A stretch of DNA of 64,000 nucleotides, from the NCBI GenBank assembly GCA_041398745.1, contig JAWKUB010000004.1, positions 558,001-622,000 of the forward strand, read 5' to 3'. The notes under the pieces were generated by a model. The model ran no database searches. It saw nothing but the letters and a program-made list of their open reading frames with translations, and had not been told where the DNA came from. Position numbers and translations under genes: made by a program. The DNA comes from JACKHO01 sp041398745 (GTDB lineage Bacteria; Planctomycetota; Planctomycetia; Planctomycetales; Planctomycetaceae). Shown piece after piece: positions 36,865 through 45,931 of the stretch; the first letter of the stretch is position 1; every line of letters starts with the position of its first letter.

Positions 36865-38526
36865 ATGGATCAGAACGACGCCGAGCGTGAAGCGGAACTG
36901 TGCCAGCTTCTGGATCAGTACGCACCATTCATTCAGCAGGAAGACCCGGAGCAACTCAGCGTGCTGTTGCCCGTTGATGTGCTGCGACGGTTTCCTGAAT
37001 TGCCGGGTATGCTGCGCTGCATGGCCTCACTTGACCTGCTGGCAGGCAACAGCGCCGAAGCGTTCGAGTTCGGGGGGAAATTTGACGCTGATGGGCAGGC
37101 GGTAGCGACGACTTCTTCGTCATCCTCATTTCGTGCGCCGCACCGGCTGGGTCCGTACCTGCTGGAGGAAGAACTGGGGCGAGGCGGGATGGGCGTGGTT
37201 TTCCGGGTACGGCATGAAGTTCTCGATGCGCCGTTCGCCATGAAAATGATTCGGTCGAGCGACTGGGCGTCAGACCAGGAAGTGCAACGCTTTTATCGCG
37301 AGGCTCGGGCCGCGTCGAGGTTACAGCACCCGAACATTGTGCGGGTGCATGATGTGGGAGAGGAGCGTGGGCTGCACTACCTCGTCATGGCGTACATATC
37401 GGGTGGGAATCTGGCGGAAAGAATCGCTTCGACTCCGCTTTCGTATCGTGAAGTCGCCGAATTGATGTATCAGGTCGCGGTGGCCGTTGCGTTCCTTAAC
37501 GACAGTGGAATTGTGCATCGCGATTTGAAACCAGCCAATATCCTGCTGGATGGTGAAGGGAATCCCCACGTGACTGATTTCGGTCTGGTGAAAGTGTTCG
37601 ATGCAGGCGAAGGTCGCACCACTACTGGAATTATTGTGGGAACCCCTGCCTACATGGCGCCGGAGCAGGCCTGGGGAAGTTCAGAGGACGTGGGGCCTGG
37701 CTGCGATATCTATAGTCTTGGCGCCATTCTCTATGAGTTGCTGACTGGACGACCTCCCTTCGGCGACACTGGTCCGCTCGACCAACTACTGCGTTTGCGC
37801 GACGCCGAGCCTCTGGCACCGCGCAGCATTCGTGCAGCAATCCCGGTCGAACTGGAACGAATTTGCCTGCACTGTCTGGAGAAGAAGCCGGCTGATCGTT
37901 ATCAATCTGCGGCGGACTTGGCTGCTGACCTGCAGCGATATCTCAACGGAGAGCCATCGGGACTGCCGGTTCCGACTTTGTTCTGGCATTTGCGAAGATG
38001 GATTCGCCGCGAACCGGCACTTGTGTCACGCCTGACTGGCTTTCTTGTGATGGGAATCATTCTGTCGGTCGTGGAAGTGCTATCTGAGTCAGCCCGTGCG
38101 CCTTACATTCCCGTGATGAGCGTGTTGGGAATTTGGACGTTGGGTTCGGTCATTCTTCAGCAGGCACTGAACCGCAACATCGACCCGTGGGTGGTTCGTA
38201 CGAGTTGGGTCATCCTGGACTGCCTGTTGTTTACTTCTGCCTTAATGTTTGCAGAAGGGCCGGTTGAATCGCTGGTGGTTGGCTACTCATTGCTCATTGC
38301 GGCTAGTGCCTGGTGGTATCAACCATTTCTCGTATGGATGATGACCGGGGCATCTGTAATTGCGTTCTTCGTACTTTTCAGTCTGCGGGGCGACAGTTCT
38401 TTACCGGGACACTATCCTTATATTGTGGCTGCCGAACTCGCGGTGGTGGGAGGAATTGTGGCCTCGTTTGTCCGCCAAATCCGTGAATTGTTGCAACGTC
38501 GCTCCATTCCCAGTGACACTCCCTGA
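36865..38526 (+). CDS. Membrane-bound Ser/Thr protein kinase
   Basis: The 553-residue product starts at ATG 36865; an upstream TTG overlapping trkH is less likely. The kinase domain (about 97-360) is complete: GRGGMG (105-110), Lys127 in FAMKMI, HRDLKPANILLD (Asp220), DFG (238-240) and YMAPEQAW. A juxtamembrane basic stretch (HLRRWIRREP) is followed by about six membrane helices (390-540). The N-terminal 90 residues are helical with a Ser-rich linker. A soluble cytoplasmic kinase tethered by a multi-pass C terminus is a common planctomycete form. Co-transcription with trkH and a small membrane gene three bases later suggests a shared role, but no substrate is known. Confidence 0.92.
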   Translation: MDQNDAEREAELCQLLDQYAPFIQQEDPEQLSVLLPVDVLRRFPELPGMLRCMASLDLLAGNSAEAFEFGGKFDADGQAVATTSSSSSFRAPHRLGPYLLEEELGRGGMGVVFRVRHEVLDAPFAMKMIRSSDWASDQEVQRFYREARAASRLQHPNIVRVHDVGEERGLHYLVMAYISGGNLAERIASTPLSYREVAELMYQVAVAVAFLNDSGIVHRDLKPANILLDGEGNPHVTDFGLVKVFDAGEGRTTTGIIVGTPAYMAPEQAWGSSEDVGPGCDIYSLGAILYELLTGRPPFGDTGPLDQLLRLRDAEPLAPRSIRAAIPVELERICLHCLEKKPADRYQSAADLAADLQRYLNGEPSGLPVPTLFWHLRRWIRREPALVSRLTGFLVMGIILSVVEVLSESARAPYIPVMSVLGIWTLGSVILQQALNRNIDPWVVRTSWVILDCLLFTSALMFAEGPVESLVVGYSLLIAASAWWYQPFLVWMMTGASVIAFFVLFSLRGDSSLPGHYPYIVAAELAVVGGIVASFVRQIRELLQRRSIPSDTP

Positions 38527-38529
38527 CCA

Positions 38530-38871
38530 ATGACCCTCGAAGACGATTCCACAGACAACGCACCTGTTGACTACGACGTCACTGACCCGGGCAGAAAATT
38601 CTTCCTGCCGGTGACTGTTGTGGCGACGATTTTCTGCATCTCGCTGTTTGCGTGGCTGACGGCCGACTTGGGCGATCCAGACGTCCCCGTCAAGAAGTGG
38701 ATCAGAGCACATGGCGACACGGTCATCCTTGTGGAGACGGCAGTATTAGCCGTTGTCTCCTTTCTCGCGATGTATCTCGATCGGCAGACGACACTTAAAT
38801 CACTCCAAGAGCGTGCTGGTCAGTCCGAGTCCGCCTCAAGTGGGGACTTGCCAAGTAGCGAGGATGGGTAG
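38530..38871 (+). CDS. Small two-helix membrane protein
   Basis: The 113-residue protein starts three bases after the kinase stop, so it is in the same operon. It has two membrane helices (about 25-46 and 65-85), a short external loop (DLGDPDVPVKKWIRAHGD), and a Ser-rich C terminus. The family is not recognised; it may form a complex with the kinase or transporter. Confidence 0.7.
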   Translation: MTLEDDSTDNAPVDYDVTDPGRKFFLPVTVVATIFCISLFAWLTADLGDPDVPVKKWIRAHGDTVILVETAVLAVVSFLAMYLDRQTTLKSLQERAGQSESASSGDLPSSEDG

Positions 38872-39032
38872 CTTGGGGGCAATGTTCCGGTTGTGCGGAA
38901 AGACCGGGTCGAAACTTTTGTTCGGATCGTTCTCGCTGTAGCGGTCGTGGCGATTTCTGGTCGATAGACCCTTGGACGAGTGTCCGTTTTCGGATGACGT
39001 AGTAACCAATCCGTCGCTCCCCCTAGGGTCCC

Positions 39033-41159
39033 ATGCATCTGTCAGGCGTGAAAATCTGCAGGCAAATCTGCTCCCGATGGCAATCCATCGTGGCGGCAGT
39101 GCTGATAATGATGTTGGCCGCCTGCCGACACACCGACACGCCAGACACCTTTCTCTTTCCAGGCGCTGGCTACGGGGATTACGTCGATAAGGCAACACGA
39201 ATCAACTATCCGGAAGTCGATTTACCGCTCGATGAACGGGTGAACTTTGCTGTCGAACCGAGGCGTTTGAGCCGCGACGAAAAGGACGAGGTGTGGGATG
39301 TTTCCCTCGCCGAAGCAATTCAATTAGCCCTGGCAAACAGCCGGGTCATACGCAGCTCTGGCCAGTTTCTGAGTCCAGGAAACGCCATTCTGAACAATCC
39401 TGACTTCGCCAGAACGGTCTACGATCCGGCGATTCAGGAGTCCGGCGTGCTGTTTGGCCAGCGCGGTGTCGAAGCGGCTCTCTCTGATTTTGACGCCCAG
39501 TTCGTCACCCAGATGGTTTGGGGACGGAGTGAAGCAATTCAGAACAACCGGGCCGGTGTAGGTGGGTTGATCAATGGTGGCGATGCGCTTGTCAACGAAA
39601 CCGGAGCCTATAGTTCGGTCATCCAGAAGCGACTCGCTTCCGGGGGACAAGTGGCGGTCTCCCATTCGTGGAATTACACGGGAACCAATGCTCCGCTGTC
39701 CATGTTTCCGACGGCTTATGACGGGAATGTTCGGGCGGAGTTCCGTCAGCCATTGCTCGCTGGCGGCGGTTCGGAATACACGCGAATTGCAGGACCGGTT
39801 TCAACGAACATTCAAGGTGTGACCGGCGTTCAGCAGGGTGTCATCATCGCCCGCATTAACAACGACATGGCGCTGGCGGATTTCGAACTGGCCGTCCAGC
39901 AACTTATTCACGATGTGGAAGCGACCTACTGGCAACTGAGTCTGGCCTATCGTACTTTCGACATACAATCTGAGATTCTGGACTCAACAATCAGCATTCG
40001 TGAAGTGATGGATGCTCAGCATGAGGCCAAAACAGGGGAGGGCGGTGCTCAGCGTAAATCGGTTACTGAACGTGAAATTCAACTCGAATTTGAAGTCGCG
40101 CAGGCACGTGACCGACTTTACGCTGCGGAAGGTGAATTGCGTCGCTTGTTGGGATTGCCCATTAATGATGGCCGTATCATTCGTCCACTCGATGATCCCA
40201 TGACGGCGCGACTGGCTCCAAATTGGGAAACCTGTCTCGGCGACGCACTGACGCACCGGCCCGAACTGCGTCGGCAGAAGTGGTCGCTGAAGAGTTTGGA
40301 AATGCAGTTGCGGGCCGCCGACAACCTGACCATGCCACGCCTTGATTTGGTGGCTGCCTATCAGGTCAACGGATTCGGTGACAAGTTGCTGGGGGGGCCC
40401 AGTGAAGCCATTTCTACTCCTGGCAACCTCAATAGTGCTTACGACACACTTTTCGCTGGTGATCAGACAGGCTGGAATCTGGGCTTTGAGTTCTCCATGC
40501 CACTGGGGCGACGCTTTGCTTATGCCCAGCAGCGTTCGCTGGAACTGCGGATTGCGAAAGCACGAGAACTTCTCAATGCTCAAGAAGTCGAAGTCAGTCA
40601 TGAAATTGCATCTGTGTTCCGTGACATTGACCGTAATTACCTCGCCTCTGAGAATGCTCTGAATCGTTTGCTGCGAAATAAGGACCGACTGGCTTTGCTG
40701 CAGCAGCAGCGAAACGTTGATCCGACGCGCACGACCATCGATTCGATTCTACAGGCCAAGCAGGCCGTCGCTCAGTCAGAACTCCAGTTCATCTCCAGCC
40801 TCGTCGAGTACAACAACTCGCTCAACGACCTGGCCTTCCGGACGGGACGTACGCTTGAAAACAACAGCATTCTGCTCTCAGAATCAAACTGGTCTCCGGA
40901 AGCGTATCAGGATGCTGACAACCACTATCGTCGCCGCTATTACGCTCGGCGAGCAAGATGGAAGTTCCAGACTCCCGACATGTCGGCTTCCATTGACCTG
41001 CCATCCAGCTACACGGCGCCCGTCTACGACCTGCCAGAGGGCGCCATTGCACCTCCCGCAATCGAGGGGGAGATTGAGCCAACACCCCTCGAAGCGCCCG
41101 ACGGACTGAATGGTCAGGTCACTTCGTTTATTCCACCTCCCTTGTTGGATTTAGAGTAG
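39033..41159 (+). CDS. TolC-family outer membrane lipoprotein
   Basis: The 708-residue protein has a lipoprotein signal ending in the lipobox LAAC with Cys31 as lipidation site. The remainder matches outer membrane efflux proteins: two OEP repeats with long helical segments (DVEATYWQLSLAYRTFDIQSEIL, VAQARDRLYAAEGELRRLLGLP in the first; VSHEIASVFRDIDRNY in the second) and RPELRRQKWSLKSLEMQLRAADN between them. A Pro/Glu-rich tail of about 60 residues extends beyond the barrel core. It should form a periplasm-spanning trimer with an unlinked efflux pump; no HlyD or inner membrane pump gene adjoins it. Confidence 0.9.
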   Translation: MHLSGVKICRQICSRWQSIVAAVLIMMLAACRHTDTPDTFLFPGAGYGDYVDKATRINYPEVDLPLDERVNFAVEPRRLSRDEKDEVWDVSLAEAIQLALANSRVIRSSGQFLSPGNAILNNPDFARTVYDPAIQESGVLFGQRGVEAALSDFDAQFVTQMVWGRSEAIQNNRAGVGGLINGGDALVNETGAYSSVIQKRLASGGQVAVSHSWNYTGTNAPLSMFPTAYDGNVRAEFRQPLLAGGGSEYTRIAGPVSTNIQGVTGVQQGVIIARINNDMALADFELAVQQLIHDVEATYWQLSLAYRTFDIQSEILDSTISIREVMDAQHEAKTGEGGAQRKSVTEREIQLEFEVAQARDRLYAAEGELRRLLGLPINDGRIIRPLDDPMTARLAPNWETCLGDALTHRPELRRQKWSLKSLEMQLRAADNLTMPRLDLVAAYQVNGFGDKLLGGPSEAISTPGNLNSAYDTLFAGDQTGWNLGFEFSMPLGRRFAYAQQRSLELRIAKARELLNAQEVEVSHEIASVFRDIDRNYLASENALNRLLRNKDRLALLQQQRNVDPTRTTIDSILQAKQAVAQSELQFISSLVEYNNSLNDLAFRTGRTLENNSILLSESNWSPEAYQDADNHYRRRYYARRARWKFQTPDMSASIDLPSSYTAPVYDLPEGAIAPPAIEGEIEPTPLEAPDGLNGQVTSFIPPPLLDLE

Positions 41160-41265
41160 CCGCTCCGGTTTGGTCCTCGAACTGAGTGCTCAAACTGCGT
41201 AGACTTCGCGAAGAGGCATCAGTCCTCCGTTCATCGGTCTGTGTTGAATTAATTGGCGAAGAATT

Positions 41266-42132
41266 GTGTCATTGGCGAAACGAGTTATTCCCTGTCTCGA
41301 TGTGCATTCCGGACGGGTGGTCAAAGGTGTGAACTTCCTGCAACTGCGTGACGCGGGTGACCCTGTCGACGTTGCGGCCCGCTACGAGCAGGAAGGGGCT
41401 GACGAGCTCGTGTTCCTGGACATTACCGCCAGTCACGAGCAGCGTGACATCATCCAGGACGTCGTGGAACGCACGAGCGAAGTTTGTTTCATGCCTCTGA
41501 CCGTCGGCGGCGGTATTCGCACGCTGGAGGATATCCGCGTGCTGTTGAAAGCGGGTTGTGACAAGGTTTCCATTAATAGCTCGGCCGTACGTGATCCCGA
41601 GTTCATTCGGCAGGCTGCGCTGCGTTTCGGCAGTCAGTGCATTGTCGTCAACATCGACCCGAAGCGTGTTCCGGTCGGTGACGCCTCAGGTCTTGAAGAA
41701 CGCGTTGCCAAGTTTGGTGTTCGCGATGACCTGCGAGTCATTCCTCGTCCGGGGCGTACGCCAGAGGAAGGGGAGGTCTACTGGGATGTTCACATCAATG
41801 GCGGACGCATTCCCACAGGCCTCGACGCCGTTGCCTGGGCACTGGAAATGGAACGACTCGGCGCCGGGGAAATCGTGCTGACCAGCATGGATGCTGACGG
41901 AACTAAAGATGGCTACGACCTCGAAATCACAGCGGCTGTGTCAAACGTTGTGAACATCCCCGTCGTGGCCAGTGGTGGAGCAGGTTCGCCGCAGCACCTG
42001 CTGGAAGCCGTCACAACGGGCGGTGCCAGTGCTGCGCTGGCGGCCAGCATTTTTCACTATGGTGAATACAGCATTGCCGAAACGAAGGCCCACATGGCAG
42101 CCGGTGGTGCCATTGTGCGTCAACTCACATAA
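41266..42132 (+). CDS. hisF: Imidazole glycerol phosphate synthase subunit HisF
   Basis: The 288-residue product starts at GTG 41266 (MSLAKRVIPCLDVHSGRVVKG). It shows the HisF (beta/alpha)8 motifs: phosphate-binding TVGGGIRT, KVSINSSAV, TSMDADGTKDGYD, and VVASGGAG, with the catalytic Asp11-equivalent in CLDV and the second Asp in SMDADGT. Subunit F uses ammonia from HisH to form IGP and AICAR in histidine synthesis. It is about 35 residues longer than usual because of an insert after NIDPKRV (GDASGLEERVAKFGVRDDLR region). No other his gene adjoins it. Confidence 0.95.
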   Translation: MSLAKRVIPCLDVHSGRVVKGVNFLQLRDAGDPVDVAARYEQEGADELVFLDITASHEQRDIIQDVVERTSEVCFMPLTVGGGIRTLEDIRVLLKAGCDKVSINSSAVRDPEFIRQAALRFGSQCIVVNIDPKRVPVGDASGLEERVAKFGVRDDLRVIPRPGRTPEEGEVYWDVHINGGRIPTGLDAVAWALEMERLGAGEIVLTSMDADGTKDGYDLEITAAVSNVVNIPVVASGGAGSPQHLLEAVTTGGASAALAASIFHYGEYSIAETKAHMAAGGAIVRQLT

Positions 42133-42142
42133 TGGCGGGAGC

Positions 42143-42730
42143 ATGTCGCGTGACGTCCCTCAAAATGCTGAAGTCACTCGCATTCTGAACAACCAGAATG
42201 CGGACTTGGAACGCATTGAAGATCGATTGCTGCCGCTCGTGTATGAAGAGTTGCGACGTCTTGCCGCCGCCAGAATTGCAGCGGAGCCCGCAGGCCTGAC
42301 TTTACAGTCCACAGCCCTCGTGCACGAAGCGTACCTGCGACTCATTGGCAGTCCCGAGCAGGCATGGGAACATCGAGGGCATTTCTTTGCCGCCGCGGCG
42401 GAAGCGATGCGGCGTATTCTCGTGGAGCAGGCACGTCGCAAGAAACGCATCAAGCATGGCGGGGATCTTGGACGAGTTGAACTGCAGGTAGATGAAGCCG
42501 CTCCAACCCCGCGCCCTGCCTGGGATATCCTCGACCTCGAAGAAGCTCTCATTGAATTGGAACAGGAACACCCACGCAAGGTGCAGCTCGTCAAGCTGCG
42601 TTACTTTGCAGGCCTTAATGAACAGGAAGCGGCTGACGCACTCGGGATTTCCCGTGCATCAGCCGCTCGCGACTGGACCTTTGCTAAAGCGTGGCTCTTC
42701 GCACGCCTCGGCGATGTCGACGCAATTTAA
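42143..42730 (+). CDS. ECF-type sigma factor, TIGR02999-like
   Basis: The 195-residue product starts at ATG 42143 with GGGAG just upstream, ten bases after hisF. Region 2 has LLPLVYEELRRLAAARI, STALVHEAYLRLIG and HFFAAAAEAMRRILVEQARRKKRIKHGG; region 4 has VKLRYFAGLNEQEAADALGISRASAARDW. This pattern matches the Sig-70-X6 (TIGR02999) group, expanded in Planctomycetes and often tied to protein kinases. No anti-sigma gene is adjacent. Tight spacing suggests read-through from hisF, an unexpected pairing. Confidence 0.92.
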   Translation: MSRDVPQNAEVTRILNNQNADLERIEDRLLPLVYEELRRLAAARIAAEPAGLTLQSTALVHEAYLRLIGSPEQAWEHRGHFFAAAAEAMRRILVEQARRKKRIKHGGDLGRVELQVDEAAPTPRPAWDILDLEEALIELEQEHPRKVQLVKLRYFAGLNEQEAADALGISRASAARDWTFAKAWLFARLGDVDAI

Positions 42731-42784
42731 GCGTCCTCATTTCCTGTTCATGGCACCGGGCCTCGAATCGATTACGACTACGAG

Positions 42785-43051
42785 CTATGCCGCGTCGGAA
42801 ATCTCGCTGTCGGACTCCCATTCTTCGGACTCGTCATCGTAGACGAGGCGATAAATGTTTTCGGCTGCTTCATCCAGGTAGGCCCGGATGTTTTCGCTTT
42901 GAGTGTCTTCGATAATGGCTTCCAGCATTTCGATGACACGGTCGACTTCATCGCTGCTGATTTCCTCAAAGTCTGAGGTGTCCGAGTTCTCGATCGACTC
43001 GTAAATTTCTTCGGGTTCTGGCAGTTCAAAATCTTCGGGGAGATGTGACAT
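42785..43051 (-). CDS. Small acidic protein
   Basis: An 88-residue, strongly acidic protein (MSHLPEDFELPEPEEIYES; DEVDRVIEMLEAIIEDTQSEN) with helical character in the middle and no membrane segment. AAGGAAG lies about seven bases before ATG 43051. The family is not recognised. It is close to the next upstream small gene in the same direction, so the two may be co-transcribed. Confidence 0.6.
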   Translation of the reverse strand: MSHLPEDFELPEPEEIYESIENSDTSDFEEISSDEVDRVIEMLEAIIEDTQSENIRAYLDEAAENIYRLVYDDESEEWESDSEISDAA

Positions 43052-43099
43052 GAGTTGGCTTCCTTGCCGAGAAGATGTGAGGAAATGAGGAGCGAAGAA

Positions 43100-43243
43100 T
43101 TACTTCTTCTTGCGTTTTTGTTTTTCCGTTTTTGTTTTCGTTTCTTTTGAGGCTGCCGCTTTAGCAGTTTTGCTTCCAAACACACGCGCCCAACCGTCGT
43201 TGAACTTCTTATTGGGACCAGAGTGAGTTGTGTAACCAGTCAT
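43100..43243 (-). CDS. Small lysine-rich protein
   Basis: A 47-residue frame from ATG 43243: MTGYTTHSGPNKKFNDGWARVFG followed in the next residues by an Ala/Lys tail ending KRKKK. The compact GW-containing N-terminal part and basic tail look like a conserved small protein rather than chance, but it has no clear ribosome binding site. A longer upstream start would add residues without character. Nucleic-acid binding is possible from charge alone. Confidence 0.4.
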   Translation of the reverse strand: MTGYTTHSGPNKKFNDGWARVFGSKTAKAAASKETKTKTEKQKRKKK

Positions 43244-43451
43244 TGTTTCAGTTGATGATTTCGGATTCTGCAAATTGGTTTGTGGCGTTTTGGCCGTCCA
43301 TTCCAAAAATCCTACCGTGGGATGCGAGTCGGTTCTAGTGCAGAATTCTCGCTCAACTGAGCTGTCAGTTACTGCGAGAATGAGAACGAGTTGATGAAAC
43401 CGAAACAGTGATGTCACTTATCACGCGTCGGGAGTGATTCCAGGATGTCCA

Positions 43452-44474
43452 CTATGCCGATTCTGCATCGTTCCTGCGTTCGGCGTTCTGTCTGGAACGG
43501 CGGCGTTTGCGAGCGAAATGCGGTCCCTTCAACAAGCGAGTCGTGGACTTCTCAATCCGATGAATCCTGCCATCGAGCGTATCGATGCGAGTGCCCACCT
43601 CGTGGGTCGTTTGAGTCATGCCCCCGGAAATGAGTGTCACCACACCGAGCAGCAACAGCATTTGACCGGCAGTTGCGACGAGCCATCCAGTAGACGCGTA
43701 CGACTCAATGCCACCGAAGTATCCCCACACAACGAGCACGGAACCGACAGTAATTCCGCCGACGCCAGCATAAGCCAACAATTGTCCCCAGAGGGACTCT
43801 GCTCGACCTGGACGTGTACTGGGCCGCGTAGCGAATGGTTGCACATCAACATGCGGTGCTGGGACATGGTCATCGGAATGACCGGCATCAACACGCAATT
43901 TCAACCGCGAGTTGCGATCTTCCTCTGGAGCCTTCGGCTGTTCTACGGCAGGCGGATTCGCGGCGACAGGAATGTCTTTGGTTTCAGGAGTCTCAGACCG
44001 AGTTTCTTCTGGTCGGGCTTCGCCTGCGCCGGCCCCCATTGCAATGGTTGGCTTCGGGGGAACCGTTGGGCGTGCCTGTTTCGGCGCCGGAGAGGTGTGT
44101 CCTTCATCTACCCGCAATTTTACGGGTGGACGAAATGGCTTTTGTGGCTGACCCCGTCGCACTGCCGGAGATTCACTCGCAGGCTGCTTGTTGTCGTCAA
44201 CGTTGCCCTGTGCTGCTGCTGGTTGTGAGGCAGCGCCAGGGGGTGCAGCTGGATTTGGCTTCGATTCCGCAGCAGGCTTTGAAGCAGGATCGGCAATGCT
44301 TTGCTGATCTTCCCGGGCCCAACGTTCGAGCAGGTCACGAGCCGACTGTGTTTCGGGATGCAAAGTCGGCGCAAACACGCGGCGAATTTCATGTCCGCAC
44401 GTTACACACTTGAGGCTCTGTCCATCAGCCGAAAGCTCGGTGGCGACATCGGTCTCGCAACTGGCACACCACAT
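43452..44474 (-). CDS. Zinc-ribbon membrane protein with coiled-coil tail
   Basis: The 340-residue protein starts with a zinc ribbon (Cys3, Cys6, Cys23, Cys26). A Pro/Ala/Lys-rich linker holds two copies of the LRVDxGH motif (residues about 120 and 192). Two membrane helices follow (about 235-256 and 262-285), then a helical HEVGTRIDTLDGRIHRIEKS segment with coiled-coil character and a basic, arginine-rich C terminus. No family is recognised, although zinc-ribbon plus membrane-helix proteins occur in planctomycetes. The zinc ribbon is presumably cytoplasmic. Confidence 0.7.
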   Translation of the reverse strand: MWCASCETDVATELSADGQSLKCVTCGHEIRRVFAPTLHPETQSARDLLERWAREDQQSIADPASKPAAESKPNPAAPPGAASQPAAAQGNVDDNKQPASESPAVRRGQPQKPFRPPVKLRVDEGHTSPAPKQARPTVPPKPTIAMGAGAGEARPEETRSETPETKDIPVAANPPAVEQPKAPEEDRNSRLKLRVDAGHSDDHVPAPHVDVQPFATRPSTRPGRAESLWGQLLAYAGVGGITVGSVLVVWGYFGGIESYASTGWLVATAGQMLLLLGVVTLISGGMTQTTHEVGTRIDTLDGRIHRIEKSTTRLLKGPHFARKRRRSRQNAERRNDAESA

Positions 44475-44682
44475 TCCATTGCCTTTGATTCAGTCACAAA
44501 TACAGAAACGCCTCGCATCCTGCGGCGATTCTGAGAGGCTTTTACCCCCATTTCTGCGAACAGTGCAATACCGATCTCCACGGTCGTTGGCAGCAAACGG
44601 CCTGCTTTGATAGTGTCTGGCAAGGAGCGAACTGGATTCTGGTTCCGGACAGGTTGTACTTCCCCCAAAAAGGTGCTTCAGG

Positions 44683-45744
44683 ATGACGGTGAAGATTGGG
44701 ATTATTGGTATTGGCTTCATGGGAATGACCCACTTCTCAGCGGCCAAATCCCTGAAGAGTTGTGAAGTTGCGGCAATTTCTACACGGAATGAAAAGAAGC
44801 TCGCCGGGGACTGGTCGGACATTCAGGGGAACTTCGGTCCCCGTGGTGATGCGAAGACCGATCTCAACGGAATTAAGCGCTACGCCAACTACCGCGACCT
44901 TCTGGCAGATCCGGAAATCGACCTCGTGGATATTTGCCTTCCCACCGACAAGCACGAGCGCGTGGCGATCGACGCTCTCAAGGCCGGCAAGCATGTCCTG
45001 CTGGAAAAGCCGATTGCCATCGAATTGGAAGCGGCAGAGCGCATTCTGGCCGCCGCCAAAGAGGCGGGGAAGTTGCTGATGGTGGCCCAGGTCCTGCCAT
45101 TCTTCCCTGAGTTCCGCTGGGTCCGCGAGACCGTTCAGTCGGGCAGGTACGGCAAACTGCTGGCTGGGTCGTTCCGGCGGGTCATTGCGAAGCCGGACTG
45201 GTCTGCCGACATGAGCGACTTCCGCAAGCTCGGCGGTTGGGGCATCGATTTGCACATCCATGACAACCATTACATCAGCCTGCTTTGTGGAACGCCGAAA
45301 AAGGTGTTCTCACGGGGATTGCTCGCAGAAGGATTCGTGAACCACGTCTGCACTCAGTACGTGTATGATGATCCCGACCTGACGGTCAGCTGCATCAGTG
45401 GCGGTATTGCGGCTCCCGCACTGAAATTCGCCCAGAGCTTTGAGCTGTTTCTCGAAAAGGCGACGATGCAATTTGATGTCGGTACGTACGGAGATGAATG
45501 GCTCATCAACCGCCCGCTGACACTCATCGACTCCGAAGGCGGCATTACGCACCCCAATCCCGGTGGGGGAGGGGAGTGGTACGCCGCGTTCGCCGAAGAA
45601 ATTTCAGCTGCCGTGGCTGGTGTGCAGGCCGGGCAAGCTCCGCAGGAACTCTCCGGTGAACTCGCCTGTGCCGCACTGCGACTCTGCTACGCGGAAGCCA
45701 AAAGTATTGAAACGGGAGAACTGGTTGAGGTGGGCGGAACGTAG
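44683..45744 (+). CDS. Gfo/Idh/MocA-family oxidoreductase
   Basis: The 353-residue protein has an N-terminal Rossmann fold with GIIGIGFMGMTH, the family motif EKPIAIELEAAERIL (catalytic EKP), and the C-terminal substrate domain with GWGIDLHIHDNHYISLL, which supplies the conserved His-Asp. Members are NAD(P)-dependent dehydrogenases acting on sugars or inositols in the cytoplasm; the substrate is not deducible. No signal peptide, unlike the exported paralogue at 49.3-50.4 kb. Confidence 0.92.
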   Translation: MTVKIGIIGIGFMGMTHFSAAKSLKSCEVAAISTRNEKKLAGDWSDIQGNFGPRGDAKTDLNGIKRYANYRDLLADPEIDLVDICLPTDKHERVAIDALKAGKHVLLEKPIAIELEAAERILAAAKEAGKLLMVAQVLPFFPEFRWVRETVQSGRYGKLLAGSFRRVIAKPDWSADMSDFRKLGGWGIDLHIHDNHYISLLCGTPKKVFSRGLLAEGFVNHVCTQYVYDDPDLTVSCISGGIAAPALKFAQSFELFLEKATMQFDVGTYGDEWLINRPLTLIDSEGGITHPNPGGGGEWYAAFAEEISAAVAGVQAGQAPQELSGELACAALRLCYAEAKSIETGELVEVGGT

Positions 45745-45770
45745 TAGTCCTTCCATTGTCTAACGAGACC

Positions 45771-45795
45771 GGTGGTACAGACATTCCTGTCTGTG
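45771..45795 (+). repeat. 25-bp palindromic repeat, copy 7
   Basis: Copy with one change in the left flank (GGTGGTACA), 26 bases after the oxidoreductase stop. Confidence 0.8.
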
Positions 45796-45931
45796 AACTC
45801 AGGTCTCTGCAGGAGTGCTTCATCGGATGTCTTGCCAATGTCATAGCAGCAGTCGATGGGCGCCATGACAGCCTCAAACTGCTACAGTTTGCCATCCATT
45901 CGTTCTTTGAGACGTCACACACCGGATTCTC

